A stretch of 64,000 nucleotides of DNA, from the NCBI GenBank assembly GCA_003586115.2, contig QVOM02000049.1:20195881-20259880 (forward strand), written 5' to 3'. The DNA is from Salvator merianae. Lineage: Eukaryota > Chordata > Lepidosauria > Squamata > Teiidae. A model generated the notes under the pieces. It was given only the letters and a program-made list of their open reading frames with translations, ran no database searches and was not told the origin of the DNA. The position numbers were made by a program, and so were the translations under genes. Positions 25,805-40,800 of the stretch are shown one piece after another; positions within the stretch are counted from its first letter, which is position 1; the number at the start of each line of letters is the position of its first letter.

Positions 25805-28800
25805 GGATCTTGTCTGCAGGAAAGCCCAGTTTGACATTGCTATAAATTAAACAGGGTTTCATTCATGTTTGCTTCTAAAGACATTTCCCTTCATGCCAAC
25901 TAAAACAGCCATATTTTTAAAGAATCCGAGTATCAGAATATAGAACGTACGTGGACAACAAGACGTTAGTCACTTCTTGGATCTGAAGAATGGCAGCAGC
26001 TTTAGCAAAAGTTGAATAACTTACTGTATTATAAGTGATCTCCCTCATCCCCTGCCACACTTCCATGGTCAGATTATTGAAATTTTTAACACACCCGCAC
26101 ACAGAGAGAACCCCAAACCCAAAAATCTGAATCTGTACCTTTTTTGTTATGGCTAGTTCACTCCTGGCTTGAGTCCTTAAAAAAAACTCTGGTACAATAC
26201 AAACATCCCACCGCACCTACAATTTCCAAAGGCTGTTCTTCATTGAGATGTCAAGTACATGCTGTCATAATTTTGGTCACAAGTCAAGAGACACGGGGGG
26301 CGGGGGGGGGAGCAGCCACTTCAGTTTAAGCTGAATCAAAGCAGCTACTCTACCTTTTTTAAAACACCTTCTGTGCCAATTCAGAGTGAGGTGAAGCTCT
26401 GGGTCTTCCGCTTATAGGAAACTGGAGAGTAGTCCAAGAAAAGTGATATACGTTTGTCCGACAGAGGTAATTCCTTGCCCGTAGTCAAAGGATAACAGCA
26501 GGAACATGTTTCCATGAAGGGAGACATCTTATGTTTGGAAGAACTATGTTTCCATGTTTTCACACTCATGGCCTGTATTAAACAGAAATCAAGATTCTGC
26601 TTCCTATGGGGAATGAAGTTTGTCAAAGAGCTGCCAAGTGTTGGCTTTAGGAACCTGAACTATTCTGTAAGTTTACATTATAATACGCATGCTGCTGTCT
26701 GACCCACAGACAGCAATGCACCCTCTCTAAGGGCCTGTTCACACCAGCCTGCCAGTGAGCTCCCAGATGCCATAGACAACAAAAACATTGTCCACAGCTT
26801 GATGGCTCCTGGTCAGCAGAATTTGCATCCTCTTCTGGGAATGGGTGTAGCGGTGCAGTGTGGCTGCCGCTCCAGCTATGTAGTTGCATGCCACATCCCA
26901 ATCGTCATGGCAACAGCCAGACATTGCTGCACCTGCTGTCATGGTGGTTGGGCCTGCCATCTGCACTTCAAGTGCTGGTAGCACAGTACAGGGCAGATGG
27001 CCACTGCACCAATGGGTCTTTTCCACCCTAGAATGGTATTGTTATACCATTCTAGGCTGTAAATTGTGAATAAGCCCAAACTCCCCCCTTCCTCAAGGAA
27101 GTGTTGAAGTACCAATCTTCTGAAGTGCCATTTGCTGTGTGCTTCTAGGAAGTCAAGCAAGGAAGATTTTGTAAATGGCATTGTTCCCACATACCCTCCT
27201 TCAAACAATTAATATAAACTGAATTCCCCCCCATGGGCCAACGCCATTAAAACTAGAAAACAAGTCCTCAACCAGTCCAATATTTAATATGAATAAGGGT
27301 TTTTTGGAGTTTTGGCTTTAGATAAGGGTCTTTTCTCTTTTCATGTACCAATTTTTTAAAAAATGTAATTGCTTTTAATTCATTAAATTCGTGTAATTTT
27401 TATTCCAGTAATACTGTATATAATTGTTCTGGCCAAGGACAGGATAAATTTAATTTGATTCTACCTTTTTGCAAATGTTTGGGAACAGGTCATAAACTCA
27501 AGTTCTATAACTCTAAAAAGTACATTTTAAATGTTATTTGTATGCATGTATCTAAAACACAATGGATTCTATGTTCTAGTCAATGTTATATTTAATGTAT
27601 TGCCATTGAAGATCCTTTGCAATATTATCTGAATTAAACCGCACACATTACAACATAATAAAAAACCCTAGTCTAACTACCAGAGGGGAAAAAAATGCAA
27701 ACTTGAAAGAATGGGAGTGGGAAATGGGGAGATAGTTAAAAAGTCAAAATATTTTCACAAATGATCAGATACAGTTTAAGGCAGAACTTAGTCTTCAACA
27801 ATATGCTAATGTGTAGGTCTTCTCTGGCATCTAGCTGCAGCCGTTGATACAAAACAGCCAGCTCAAAGTTTTCTGATCACTGAGCTGAGAGAATTTCTTC
27901 CTCATTTCTGATAACAGTGACAACACATACTATCCTGCCTCTTCTGAACCATCTCCTTTCCTTCTTCATTGTTAGCTAGACATGAAATGCAAGCACTTCC
28001 ATTTTTAGTTCATCACTTATGACCTTTGCCATATCCCATGGCTGCCATTCTGTGACAAGTGCCTATCATACCTTCTTAGGATTCTGTATGAGTCCTCAGA
28101 CCCATAAAAACTGAGGACTTTTGATCTAAAAGCTTGGATTTCTTAACTTATATGTTAAAAGAGATTCCATAAGGAAGATATATAACTTCTAAGCTTTTCT
28201 AATAAGCAGCCATCCAGGACTTGGTCATGACTTGCATTTGCCTAACCTAGTTTATTTTGCATTTAACAGTCTTCACAAAATAGAACACTGACCTTGGCCA
28301 TTGGGAACTATTCGATTGGCCAGTCCAATTTCGTATGCTTCTTGGGAACCCACAGGACGTCCAGTGAGAATAAGATCCAATGCTCGGGATAGACCAATTA
28401 GTTTTGGTAGTCTTACAGTGCCACCATCTACCAGGGGAACACCTAAAGCACAGGCAGAATAAAAATAAAAAGCACCACCTTGATTATTTACCTTTAAAGC
28501 AAACTGGAGAGCTGTTGTCAGTGAAGCCACATGGTTTCATTATAGGTGATGAAGGTATAGCGAACAAGCATGGAATATCCTCACTCATCATCCAACTGCT
28601 TTCCTTCTTACATCTTTAACATCTTTAACCAATGAAAGGCGTCCCAAAATGATTATGGCATTTTCTCTTCTGGAAATGGGAAACTCTGAAAACGGTGGTA
28701 CTGCGTGCCGTTCAGCGTTCTGGCTTTCCATAGGCATCTGGCCAGACATGGTGAGAACAGGCTGGTGGGCCAGATGGTCTGCTGCAGCAGAGCTCCTTTT

Positions 28801-31800
28801 TATGTTCTTAGTACAACCGTCACAAAAAGCAATCTATTTATAAAAACTGTATGGATTCCAGTATTGTTCTAATGATCTTTTCACAAAAGGAAAATAATGA
28901 ATTTATTTACTCTAGGGGTTACAGTACATGCGACAAAGTCAGAATTAGTTTTGGCTATGTTCAGGAACCTTGGAGTAAGAACATCTGCAGCAGTTCAGTT
29001 CAAAGGGGGCCAGCTGCCCTCGTTCAGCTCCACATTTGTGTGCTGCGCTAGGGAGTAGCAGGAAAGCTTGGCATGATCTACCCTCACATCACACCAAACA
29101 GCTATTTTCTTGGTTTGACAGTTCAGCAACTTTTGCCGTCCAAACTCTAAAGAGCCATCAAACAACAAAGCAGGGGAGATGTGAATTAGATCCCACCAGG
29201 TCTTCCCATGACTCCTTGGTATATGACTTATCTAGTGAGCAACCCCCACCCCCCAACAATGAGAACTTTGAATGGGGTTCCAGATACACTACACATACCT
29301 AATGCACAGGATTATAATGCTCCTAATATATAAAACTTCCTTAAAAGCTGAACCACACTAGCCCTGCTATGTATTGTTTTATAAATTAGCCATTCGTTTC
29401 TCCTTCTATATCCTTTATACTAGTCTACCACAGAAAAAGACAAACAGTTTCTTTTGGATACTGTATACTTTTCTGATTTATTGAACTCCAATTATTTTCA
29501 GCTAAAAGCCTTAATCAAAAATTCACTGACCAGCTGGGCCACCTTGACTTTGTTGGCACTGGTGGCATTTAAGAAACTCCTAAATACTGCCTGCTTCTGA
29601 TTTTACTTGGCCTAGGAAAAGGAGCTAGCACTGCTTAAATTCTCAGCATTGTCAGTCTAATTGGTCCAAACAGATAAGAATGGGAATCAAATACCTCACT
29701 GTACGCTCGTTATGAAGATTAAGGCTGATGTGTCCTCTTAATGCAAGGTTTCCAGCAAATGGAAATCTGCATTGGAAATACTAACAAGTGCAAATCTTCC
29801 AACTAAATGGCTTCACTGTTACAGGCAAGACTAGGATTGCACAGTAAAACTTTACTAATCTTGAAGGAGAGGGTTAATACAAGGAAACCATCCAACAAGG
29901 ACACACTTGTTTGGGGGTTTGTTTGTTCTTTTAATTTCCAAATGCTCAATGTAATGGGGGGGAGTGCACCTGTACTCAGGTGTGTATGTGTGTGTTTGTT
30001 TAATTTTGTTTATATTTTATTTCATTTTATTTATATTTTTATCCCACCCTATACCCGGAGGTGCCAGGATTGGTCACAATAAAATGAGTATAAAAACAGA
30101 TAAAATAAGTTTAATCAATATCTAATAAATGTAAATAACTAATTTATATTTGCTTAACATCTAGCAGGTTTCATTGCTTTATATACAAGATCTAGGAGGA
30201 AACACAATACACTGCTTAATGCCATAGTAGATTTCCTTCCCATATATAAACCTAGTAAATTCCTAAGATTCCCACATGACTGTCACAAAAGAAGATCTTT
30301 TGGTAGTAGCAACAACCATCTGGAACACCCTTCTGTAAATAGCAGTCAATTGTGCCAGGATTTAGGTATGTATTACACAGGGTTTCCCACACACAAGACT
30401 TTACACTGCCCAATCATTAGTACAATTTGCATTGCAGGCTCTGCCGTAGATACAGGGTCTAGCCAGGTTAGGACCCTGGGGTCCTTAGGATAAAAGTCCT
30501 TTTAGGCCAAGAAAGCTCACCAAGCGATTTTAAGTCAGCCACTGCCCCTTAGCCTAACTTACCTAATCAGGACTGTTGTGAATATAAAATAGAGAGGAGA
30601 ATAAACGTGCAGCGTTGAGATCTTCAGTTCAAAAAGGGAAACATATAAAAACCATTAAAAAATTAATTGTTGGTATTTTTTCCAATGTTTTTATCTTCTC
30701 TTTGGATCACTTAGAGACTTCTGCAACATCAAGCACCATATGCTTTTTATTAAAATAAGTAAATAAAACAGGCTGGTGGTTCAGACTGGGCTGTGAGTCA
30801 CAGAGAACATCAGAAGTTTAATCAAGGATCCCTCAGTGAAATGAGGAGTATCAAAAAACAAAGGCTACCCAAGAGAAAGCCTGGACACAATGTCATAAGG
30901 ATGTAAGAAGAGCCCTGCTGAATCAAGCCACAGCCCATCTAGTTCAGCATCCCATCTTATACCAACTGTGTAATAAACAATATTTTCCTTATCCACCTTT
31001 TTCACACCATTCATGATTTTATATACTTCATTCAGGTCACCTCTTAAATGTTGTCTTTCAAGGCTGCAGTAGCCTAGACGTTGCAGTCTGATTCCGTAAG
31101 GGAGGTGTTCCAGCCCTCTGATCATTCTGGTTACCCTTTTCTGCACTTTATCCAGTTCCACAATATCCTGTCTGAGGTGTGATGACCAGAATTGTACACA
31201 ATAATCCAAATGTGTCCTCATCATAGATTTATAAAGAGGCATGATACTTGCTTACTTATTTTCTATTCCCTTCCTAATTACCCCTAGCATTAAATTTGCT
31301 TAGATTCCACAATGATTCCACAATTTCATTGAGCTGTTCACCAGAACCCCAAAATCTCTTTCCTGGTCTGTCACAGAAGGCTTGGCCCCCATCTGTTTAT
31401 AGATGTAATTGGGGTTCTTTGCCCCAGTGTGCATCACTTTGCACTTACTAACATTGAGGCACATTTATCACTTGGTTGCCCACTCACCCAATGTCAAGCG
31501 ATCCCTCTGGAGCTCTTCACAATCTCTTTCAGTTTTTACTGCCCTGAAATATTTAGTGTCATCGGCAAACTTTGCTATCTCACCGATTTCCCCTACTTCG
31601 TTAATCATTGAATTTAAAAGCACAGGTCCCAATACTGAATCTTGGGGGAATCCCACTTTTTACTTTCTTCCACTCTGAGAACTGTCCATTTATTACCATA
31701 AAGTTTTCTTTTCCAGTGTAGAGCTTCAGGAAGCACACTTTTCTTTAATGTGGTATAACACCCAAACATCAACCATCCTGGCCAGAGGCAATGTTACTGC

Positions 31801-34800
31801 TGCCTTATCAATGACAGCCAGCTCAAGGCAGAACTCCCTGTGTAGATGACTCCCACAAAGATCACTGTGGAAATTCAGGAATAACATACACTCATACTAC
31901 ACTCTATAGAAACAGTACACTCCCTTCTCTTCACTCTGGATGGAATGGGCCAAGTTTGCATACATTCAAAACCAAAGTCAAGATCAAATATACCAAAGCG
32001 CCTGCAGAATACTCCAAAAATTGCACTTTCTTCCACAACACGTAGGTCAGCCAAGAGGGACAGTTCGAGTCCACCAGCAACTGCATACCCGCTCACTGCA
32101 GCAATCACCGGCTTAGAAAATTTCATCCGAGAAGGACCCTGTAACAATTAGAATATATGCTATTTAGTACTGTCATATAAACAATACATATAGGAAACTT
32201 GTATTACTGTTTATCACTAAAATGAGGCACATAATCATCTGTCTCTATTTATTGCGCTAATAACTCTGCTTTCACAAAACCATGCCAAGGTAAGTTATAA
32301 GACAAACTCAGCCTTTTTGGGTAAAGAATGTTTGAACAATTCTTACTGCTTAAGGCACCATGGGAATTTGATTTTGTTAGGAAGCAGAATGTACACTGGA
32401 GGACTTAGAAGTACAGTCCTACCCATGTCTCCTTAAGCAATCAGTGTAATGGGGTTCCATGGGCCTCACTTCTAGATAATTACATATAAAACAGCAGTTT
32501 CAGGAGGGAATTGATGTAGCACAGTGGTAGAGCAAACTGCCTGAAAAGCAGAGGGTTACTGGTTCAATCCCCAGCCTCTTCCCAGAAATAAGCAATGGCA
32601 AACCATTTCTGTATCTCTGCCAAGAAAACTGCCCATGGTGGTGCCCATGCAGTCAACCAGGAGTCAGCCGCAACTCAGTGGCATGCAATAACATATAAGA
32701 TTGCAGGCTCAAGTTGCATGTTGTAACGTTCAGATGTTTAACACACATAGACAAATTGTAAGGTGACACTAATAGCATCTAGGATGTGATGATGTACAGA
32801 CCAAGCTTGATGAACAAAACCTACGAGTACATGCATGAAAAGGTTTCATCTTCTAGATCATTTTAAAAAAATGTGAGAAATTCCCAACTTGGCTAAAAAT
32901 GACATTGGAAGTACTACTTATTTATTTATATATTATTTTGTTTTATTTAAGTATTTCTATCCCACCCTTCATCGAAAAGACCCAGAGCAGATAAAATCAC
33001 TCAATAAAAACAATATAAAACATACTTAAAATATAACCTTTCCATCCTGACAGGACAACATTCAGAGGAAGGTACATATCAATGACTTGGGTAAAGAAGT
33101 ATGTTTCAACCAGGTGCTGAAGCTATGAAGTGTTGGCACCTGGCGTACCTCAACTGGTAGGATGCTCCACCACAGAAAAGACACTCTTGTGTGAAATCAC
33201 CCCACACATCTCTGCAGGTGGGGGAACCAAAGAAGAACAGGTTTGAATGGGAAAAGAAACTTTCCAATATTCAGGGTCCAAGCCATTTACAGCTTTATAT
33301 GTTAACATCAACACCTTGAATCAAGCTTAGTAGCAAACAGGAAACCAATGCGGATCTTTCAAGGTTGGTGTGATTTGCATCCAGCCAGAAACTCCTGTCA
33401 GCAGTTGAGCTGCTGTATTCTGTACTAAGTCCAACTTCTAGACCATCTTCAAGGGCAGCCTCATGCAGAGCACATTATGGTAGTCTACTCTATATGAAAG
33501 GTGGGCTACATTCACATGTAGTAAAAGAAAAACACATCTTAGGCAGCATACAAATGGTTTGGGGTGGGATCATTCACTTGCCAGTCGACCTTCTCGTCTC
33601 TCATGAATGCTCCAAGCTAGAAATGGTGGGTTAGAGATGGTATGAGAACACAAGCGCAATACACTACTCTCTAAAGCATATTTGAGCTGCTTTTTTGTTG
33701 CTGTGTGTGAATGCAGCAGGCAGAGACAGATAGAAAAATCCCAGTCAATTCTTATGCATGAACTAAAAAGTCCATAATCAAGAATTGCTGAGTGTCCCTT
33801 TTTCTGATAGCCACCAGAAACAAAAGTTTAATTCAAATGTTCATCATGCATCCTAAACACTGTCCTATGCCACCATCTTTTTCTCTCTCTTTGAGCACAG
33901 AAGAGTTTTGAGTGTTTATTAATTGTACATAGCTGAACATTCTTGCAACTGGGCACCCTGAATGCATGGAGTCCCCTGCTGTGAGGAAGGCTGTAATTAT
34001 ATTCAGCTTTAAGGTGATTGTTTCTGCAGAGTTATGTGTGGGATTAGCATTAATTACGTGATCTCTACATAACTGCAATTCCCCCCATAATTTGAAAACA
34101 CCTTTCATCTAGAACATTTCTTCCAGAGTTTGGAACAACCGGGCATTGATTGGGTAACAGGTATGGGACAAGAGTATCTTGTATAAAAGAGAAAGACCCA
34201 GAATGCACAGAGATCTCCAGGTGACTTTTAAGAGATGCTGAACCAGCAGAAAAGACAAGAACATGGTTTGCTGTCAGAGATGTCAGAAGTAAATCTGCAA
34301 ATAAAATAGTTTGGTTGTTAAATCACAGGATTACTTTAGAGTAGAAGTGTGCAAAATGCGATTCACAAGTTCAATAGAATATTTTGCATTCACAGATATT
34401 TGCATCGAAACAAAAATACAGTTTTGCGCATTTCCAAAACTTTGATCGAATCAAACCAGTCTCCCACTTGCAAAAACAGACAATTCGATTGAACATTTGT
34501 GTTTCGCTATGCTTTTGCTCATGGAAAGGGCTTTTTTCAGTGGGAAAAAATGGTATTTTTCTTTGCAAAAAATTGCAAAAAGGAATGTGAAAAACCAGTT
34601 TTTCGATTAAATGCTTTGACGATGAAATGAACAAATGTTTTTTGCTCTGACAGCAAAAGGAACACGTGAATTTCATTCATTCACATCTCTACTTTTGAAC
34701 TGAAATCACTTCTAAAAAACTTAGAGAAATGGGTTGTTTTTAAGAAACTAAAAGAACCAGCATCTATAAACTGTGCAGAATCTGTTCAAGAACAGCAAGC

Positions 34801-37800
34801 TAGGAACCTAATCACCTAAAGAGACAAGGCCAGCAGGAAGCCTGAAGGTTATGTCTGAGACCTCAGACAATTAAAAATAGTCTAGGAACTGATGGTACAG
34901 CAAATGCTCAGAGCACTATTCCACATTTTGGTGATCTTTTATTTGTTCCTCATGCTCAACTGGTTACTTTTTTAGCCCTAAGAATTATCAGTCTATGCTA
35001 CAGCAAATTACTTTTTAAATAGTCTGATAAAATCCTGGTATTAGATCATTTCCAGCCATTCTCTAAAATTCCGTGCCAGCCTATGGTATTAAAAGTCTAA
35101 GATGGCATTCCAATCTAGGGTCTCTACATCAGGATTTTTGTAAACTGCCCTGGTCACCGCGTTTTGGGTGGAAAGGTGGGCTATTTCATACACTGTAAAA
35201 GTACAAAATTCAATGTGCAGAAAAGTATTGTATTTAATGAGAGACATTGTCCATAATTTCCACATTTACTGGGAGTGGCAAACAAATAACTTCCTTTGGA
35301 AACACAGTCCGTTTTGATTTTTGTGCCTTCCAGAGAAGGGAAGATTCTTCCTCTTTCTCCTCTCCTGCTTTTTATGTCCATAACTTTAATTGAAATGTGT
35401 TGCTGGTTTCCATAGAGAAATGCAATACAGCCATGGAAATGGACTTGAGTTTTCAGAGAACTGTCAGGATTTCCCTGCAGACCATTTCTGAGAACATACC
35501 ATGGGGCCAGGACCTTTAGTGACATCTTGTTCCAATTTGAATGCGGCTGGATTGTTCGCCAAGTTTTTCAAATCATAACCAGCACAGAAATTGCCTCCTA
35601 CAAAACACCCACGAGGAAGAAAGAAAAAGATTAGGGAACAGTGTAAAAATGTTTGCCCTTTATTGTAATATGGTTAAGATTTAGGTCCTTATAGATGTAC
35701 TTAAAGTTATGACATTTTTACAGCATTCATGCACGACAGTGTCTTCAACAATCCCAAGAGAGCATAGATGACCAAATTCTGCACTGATGTGAATCAACCA
35801 GCCAATTCCATATCAGCATTTTTAAATCTTTATGGGAGAGAATACAGACTTATTTACTTCTGCTATTTTAACAGTTTCAGATATGATCCTCGCCACAAGA
35901 GCATATCACCTAAAAAAAGAAAAAACAATTTAACCACAGGGCTAGAATTCATTCCAAGGATTCATAATTGCATTTATGTCTGCCCTGACCCATATAGTCC
36001 CCACAACATCCCTTATCTCAAACTATGGTCTCCTTCATGTATCGCCACAGAAGCAGCTAATTCAAGCCTTTTCTTCAGCAGCAGAGGAATCGTTACTTTT
36101 GTATGTTTTGGAAGCAGAAGAAAGAACCACTGTTGACTCTGCTACCATGATGAAAAGGAAAGCACTGGTGCCCACACTATTTACTTTAATATCCAGCCCC
36201 GTGACTGGATAGAAAAAAAGAAAAATCGCTCGCTGACTACAGCACATAAAAGGCCACAAAGCAGGCATCACCCAGATATGAGTTTAACAGATGGGACCAC
36301 TGTTCAAGGCCCAACACTATAATTTTCTCAATCATATCAATCTTCTATAAATAACCTTACATATACACATCCTTGGGGGACAAAAGCCTTAAAAACATAG
36401 AATACACATAAATCTTTCTTGTTTTAATGTTTCCAGCTGTAGTCTCTATCCTTTTCCCCTCAGTCTACCAACAGCACAGCTGCTTCTGATTCCAGTGGAT
36501 ACTATTTTCTGCTATCTCACCAAAGTAAATACAATAATTATAAAGCAGAATTGTCAAGGAGGCTATCTGAGGGGAAAAGAAGAAAAATTCAGTTCCACCC
36601 CCTCTTTTTCTGAATATTCGCTGGCCTGCTGCCTTAGAAGTTCCAGTTGTCACGCCACAAGTTAATGTACGTGGACCGTTCTCTTTCCAGCAAAACCAGT
36701 TCTTTGAAGCCTGTGACAAATGACTGGTCCTTTTCATTTATCTGAATGGAAGTGCAGCTTCCAGAAGGCTTGGAAGTGAAATATTTTTAAAATACTACGC
36801 AAACACGCACACACCAGCCTAACCTGTCTTGTCAGGGCACTTTTGATGCACCTTTCTACTGTCATTTGCCTCTCACTCTAGCTTAGCTATTCCTTAAACA
36901 AAAAGCTATCATGTATTCATAAGCTGTGTTCAGACATAACAAAAGGGGCACCTCGGAGGCACCTCAGAGATAGTAGTGTGTGGCCCTTGCGTTTCCAAGC
37001 CTTCTCTATTCCGCCTTATCTAGCACAGAATGTTCATGAGAGGGGGAGGGGCAGACTGGCTTGTGAACAGTCACATCTCTAAGGCGTCTCTGAGGCTGCC
37101 TCCAGACAGCAGGAGGAAAACACAGAATCTTGTTTGGGTCCCGCAGTTGCCTCTGTCTTTTCTAGAAGGCAGGGCAAGCACAGGCCGTTTCCTGTCTAGA
37201 CTCTCACTCCCATGATGGCAAGGTGTGTCGTCTGGATATTTCAAAGGTACAAAATACCCGGAAATGTGCATGCACCAGCCCTCACATGTGTGTGCCAAGC
37301 ATTTTCAGTCTGGTTTCAGCCCTGCGCATGTACCGTGGCCATTTTCAAGATCCATGCTCAAAGCAAGCATCCAGACAAGGTAGGTCCTGTTGCTATTCTA
37401 GGAAAATCTAGGTTGATTTCCCAGAATAGCAATACCACGATATCAGAGGGCTATGTTAGGATTGCCACAGATACGTGTGGCAATTCCACGTAGCCCCAGG
37501 ATAATCCTACGTTTTAGGCCCTGTCTGGATGCAGCCTGTGCTGCCTCAGAGGTGCTTTTTTTGCTGTGTCTGATTACAGTCATAGTTAGATATAAACAGA
37601 TCACTGTACCTATGAGTGTTGCAAGAACTATCCTTAAACAACAAAGTATTTAAAATCTGCCAGATGTGCATCAGAATGAAGCAAATGCAAGGATACCCCA
37701 AACATACATCTCAATAAAAAGGAAGGAACATTTTTTTATTAAGAAAGCACAACACAACAATCACCAAAATGGGTAATAAAAACAAACACAGTACATGATT

Positions 37801-40800
37801 AATTGTAACACAACACTACGGGGAACGGAAAAAACAAAATTAATAAATAAATTGACAATTGCTAAGTCCACTAACGCCGGACACTAACACTCTAAGCAGA
37901 TCTCACAAATTTCAAAACAGTGTGGCCTGTAGACAAGACAGTAAGCAGTGAGGCAGAAGCAAAAATATAGCACTGGACTGTGTGTAGAAGATTTAGGAGT
38001 AGGAAAATGAGGATCCAGGTGAAATAATGGGGACAAGAGAGTCACAAAGACAAAGAATACAGAAGGGGATATAAGCAGACTTGTCATTGGTAGATTGAAG
38101 CAACCCTGAGTCATTGAATAATTCAGCCTCACCAGTCCAGGCATTTAGTAGAAGCTAGATGAAATAATTTTTGACTGAATGCCAATTATAGCCCCTAGAT
38201 ACAGATGCCACGATTCAGATTTCTGGCATCCAATCAGTACCCCAATTAGCTGTCTACACCTGACCCTAACTCTTGCTCCTCATAAAGGAAGGTGGTGACC
38301 CTGTGAAGACAATAAAACCCTAGTCCAAGCTATCGTTAGAGACCTACCACTCCAGAACAACCAGTGCTTGCAGTTTATACTGGGAAAGGAAAGAAAGAAG
38401 GGAAAGTATGAAATAGAAAAAGAAGGGGAAGGAAGGAGATAGGCTGGATTCTTTGGCAGAGACGGAGTCCATGGGAAGAAAGAAGAGAGGGAGAAGAGAA
38501 GGAAGGGAGCTCCGTGGTCCCTGGCAGAATATGGCACTGAGTCCTTTGATGCCTACACAGCCTCTCTATATTTGTGGAATACAAAGGCCATAACATAAGG
38601 TTAGGGAAGGTTCTAGCTCCCCAGCACCTATACCAGACTGGCAGCAAGTCCTGAAGTCCTCAGGCTCAGTGGTGTTCACGAGCCAGCCAGGGTCCTTCCT
38701 CACTGAACTCAACTTCAACTAGGCTCCTGACCTCCACAGAACTTTTGTGTGCTCCCACACAGGGAAGGGAATTCTTACGTTCTGCCACCACCACCTAGAA
38801 GCACCTTTCTGAGCAGACAATTACTGATACTTCAGGAAATGGCAGAAAGTCCTCCAGATTTCCTGGAAAGAAGACCAGTGTGGTAGGCTCTTGTGCGCCA
38901 GCTTTCACCTTCTGTTGAAAAGAAAAGTCACTAGAATTGGATGTCTTTTCCCCCCCTTTTTGTGATGTTGGAGGAGCAGCATCATACGAAAGGGCCTTTT
39001 TTGTAGTGGCCCTAGGTGACAGAATAGTCTTCTCACTCTTTCAGTACCTCGTCAAGACATACTGTTCACCACCTTTGATGTTTAGCTCCCTCCTTACGTT
39101 GACTTGGAGCTTAGGGTTGGTGATTCTATTATTAATTGTTTCTATTGATATTTTTGGAGTCTTATGTGATCCACCTAGGACCACCAAGTAGAAAGGAGGA
39201 TAAAAATGAATATAAATAAATGTAGTGACAGGTCAAAGGGAGCCAAACCCACACTCTTTCAGGCTGCCAAAAACTCAAGTCATTGCTATCTTTTGAAGCG
39301 CCATTGCTGCATCTTCCTAAAAGTTATTACATGCAGGAAAACCACATCAAGACTTCTAAAATAAAGGACATCATCATCATTATATCTGAATAGGTGAAGA
39401 CTCTCCTGTTCCCTGCACAGCAACCCTCAAAGATTGCCAAGGAAATGCAGTAATGCTGGAGTCCTTTAAAACTGATGCAAGTAAGGACTGTAAAATGAAT
39501 GGCTCCTTAACTGTGGTTTTAAAAAAAAAGAAGAGGTAGTTTGGGCTTTGTTTGTTTTTTGCTAAACATTGCCAAACAGACCAAAACAGCCTAACAAAGT
39601 CTCAGAACAATTAACTTTAATCAAATTAAGAGTTCATCAGTCTTCTGAAACTAAACATATTTCACACCCAAAAGTGAGATGCACTTTCATAAAGAATATG
39701 CTTCTATTCTCATATTCCGAACAGGATTTTATGAAGTCCTCCTATTATTTTTTATGCTTTTTTCCTTTTTTGGGATTCCCTTATATCTTATATAGGCAAA
39801 CTTTTTTCTTAGTTTTTATCCTTTGCTTTGCAATTTGAAACAGTACCTTAAAACTCCAGGTTGGAGAGACAGGCAGGCAGGATGCCTCTAAAGGCCATTT
39901 ACAGGGAGTCAAGAGCAGGTGAAGGTTTTGCTTTTTATTTTGCCTGAGAATATCAAGAAGCAATGGTGGACCATTGTGTAAGGCAGGATGCTGGACTAGA
40001 TGGGCTGTGGCCTGATCTAGCAGGGGTCCTTTTATGGTCTTCTGTTAATAATTTTCCAAGGCTTTTAGACAACTATTCTTCTTCCTAGCTATCTAAACTA
40101 CAACATTTATACCGGCTGCCATCTTAACCTCATTTCCTTATGTGTAAGTATACTGAGCACAGTGGGACTTACTTCTGAGTAAACATGGTTAGGATTGCAC
40201 TGGCACAACATTAATATAGAGCCCTATTGACAAGCACAAATAAACACCTATAAGATCCAGATCATATGTTCAAACATACATCAACTTGAAATGACATTTT
40301 AAAAAATTATGAATATCAGCTCAGACTTCCAATGCTTTAGGTCCTCTTCATAAAGCAACAGAACAGGACTTGCTGTGAAGTAAATATCAGAGGTTTGCAG
40401 CAAATCCCAGTTTCCTGGCAAGGTATGTATATAAAACATGCTTTGCAGATGAGTGTATCAGAATAGTCAAACTGTGCTGTTTGTACTATTTTGTTTAATT
40501 TTGAAAGATGTAAAATTTCCATATAACCTATAAGGCTACCTTAGTATAAGACAAACCATTTCTTTATTTGTATTGCCTAGAGCAATCTATGCCAACCAGG
40601 GACCTCCCAAATGTGTTGGACACCAACTCCAGTATGAATAAATCACATTCATATACCTATGTTGTCTGAGGCAGCAACTCTTAGGGTGTGATCAGACACA
40701 ATTAATGGGTAAATCTGAGGCTTTAAGGCAGACATAAACTCCCCAAAAGTACTCCATCTGCCCCAAACTCTCCAAGTTGCCCCAAAAGTGATATTTTCAT

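Larger units (their letters stand above)
14318..28290 (-). other. Crotonase gene intron 5 (14.0 kb), repeat-rich
   Basis: Holds four members of a 3-bp-target-site DNA element group (14514, 15601, 17326, 26731), the repeat split by one of them (about 17195-17815), a CR1 end (about 20075-20310), a GAAA/GGAAA microsatellite (about 22895-23035), a 1.46-kb DNA element (23104-24564) and a GT run (25765-25801). I see nothing definite in 17820-20070, 20310-22890 and 27080-28290, beyond a short GC-rich stretch near 19400-19870 that I cannot classify. Confidence 0.6.

Noticed and set aside
30865..31680. Reverse-transcriptase protein fragments as a possible gene
   Set aside because: A broken CR1 LINE copy with frameshifts and stops; no intact reading frame.
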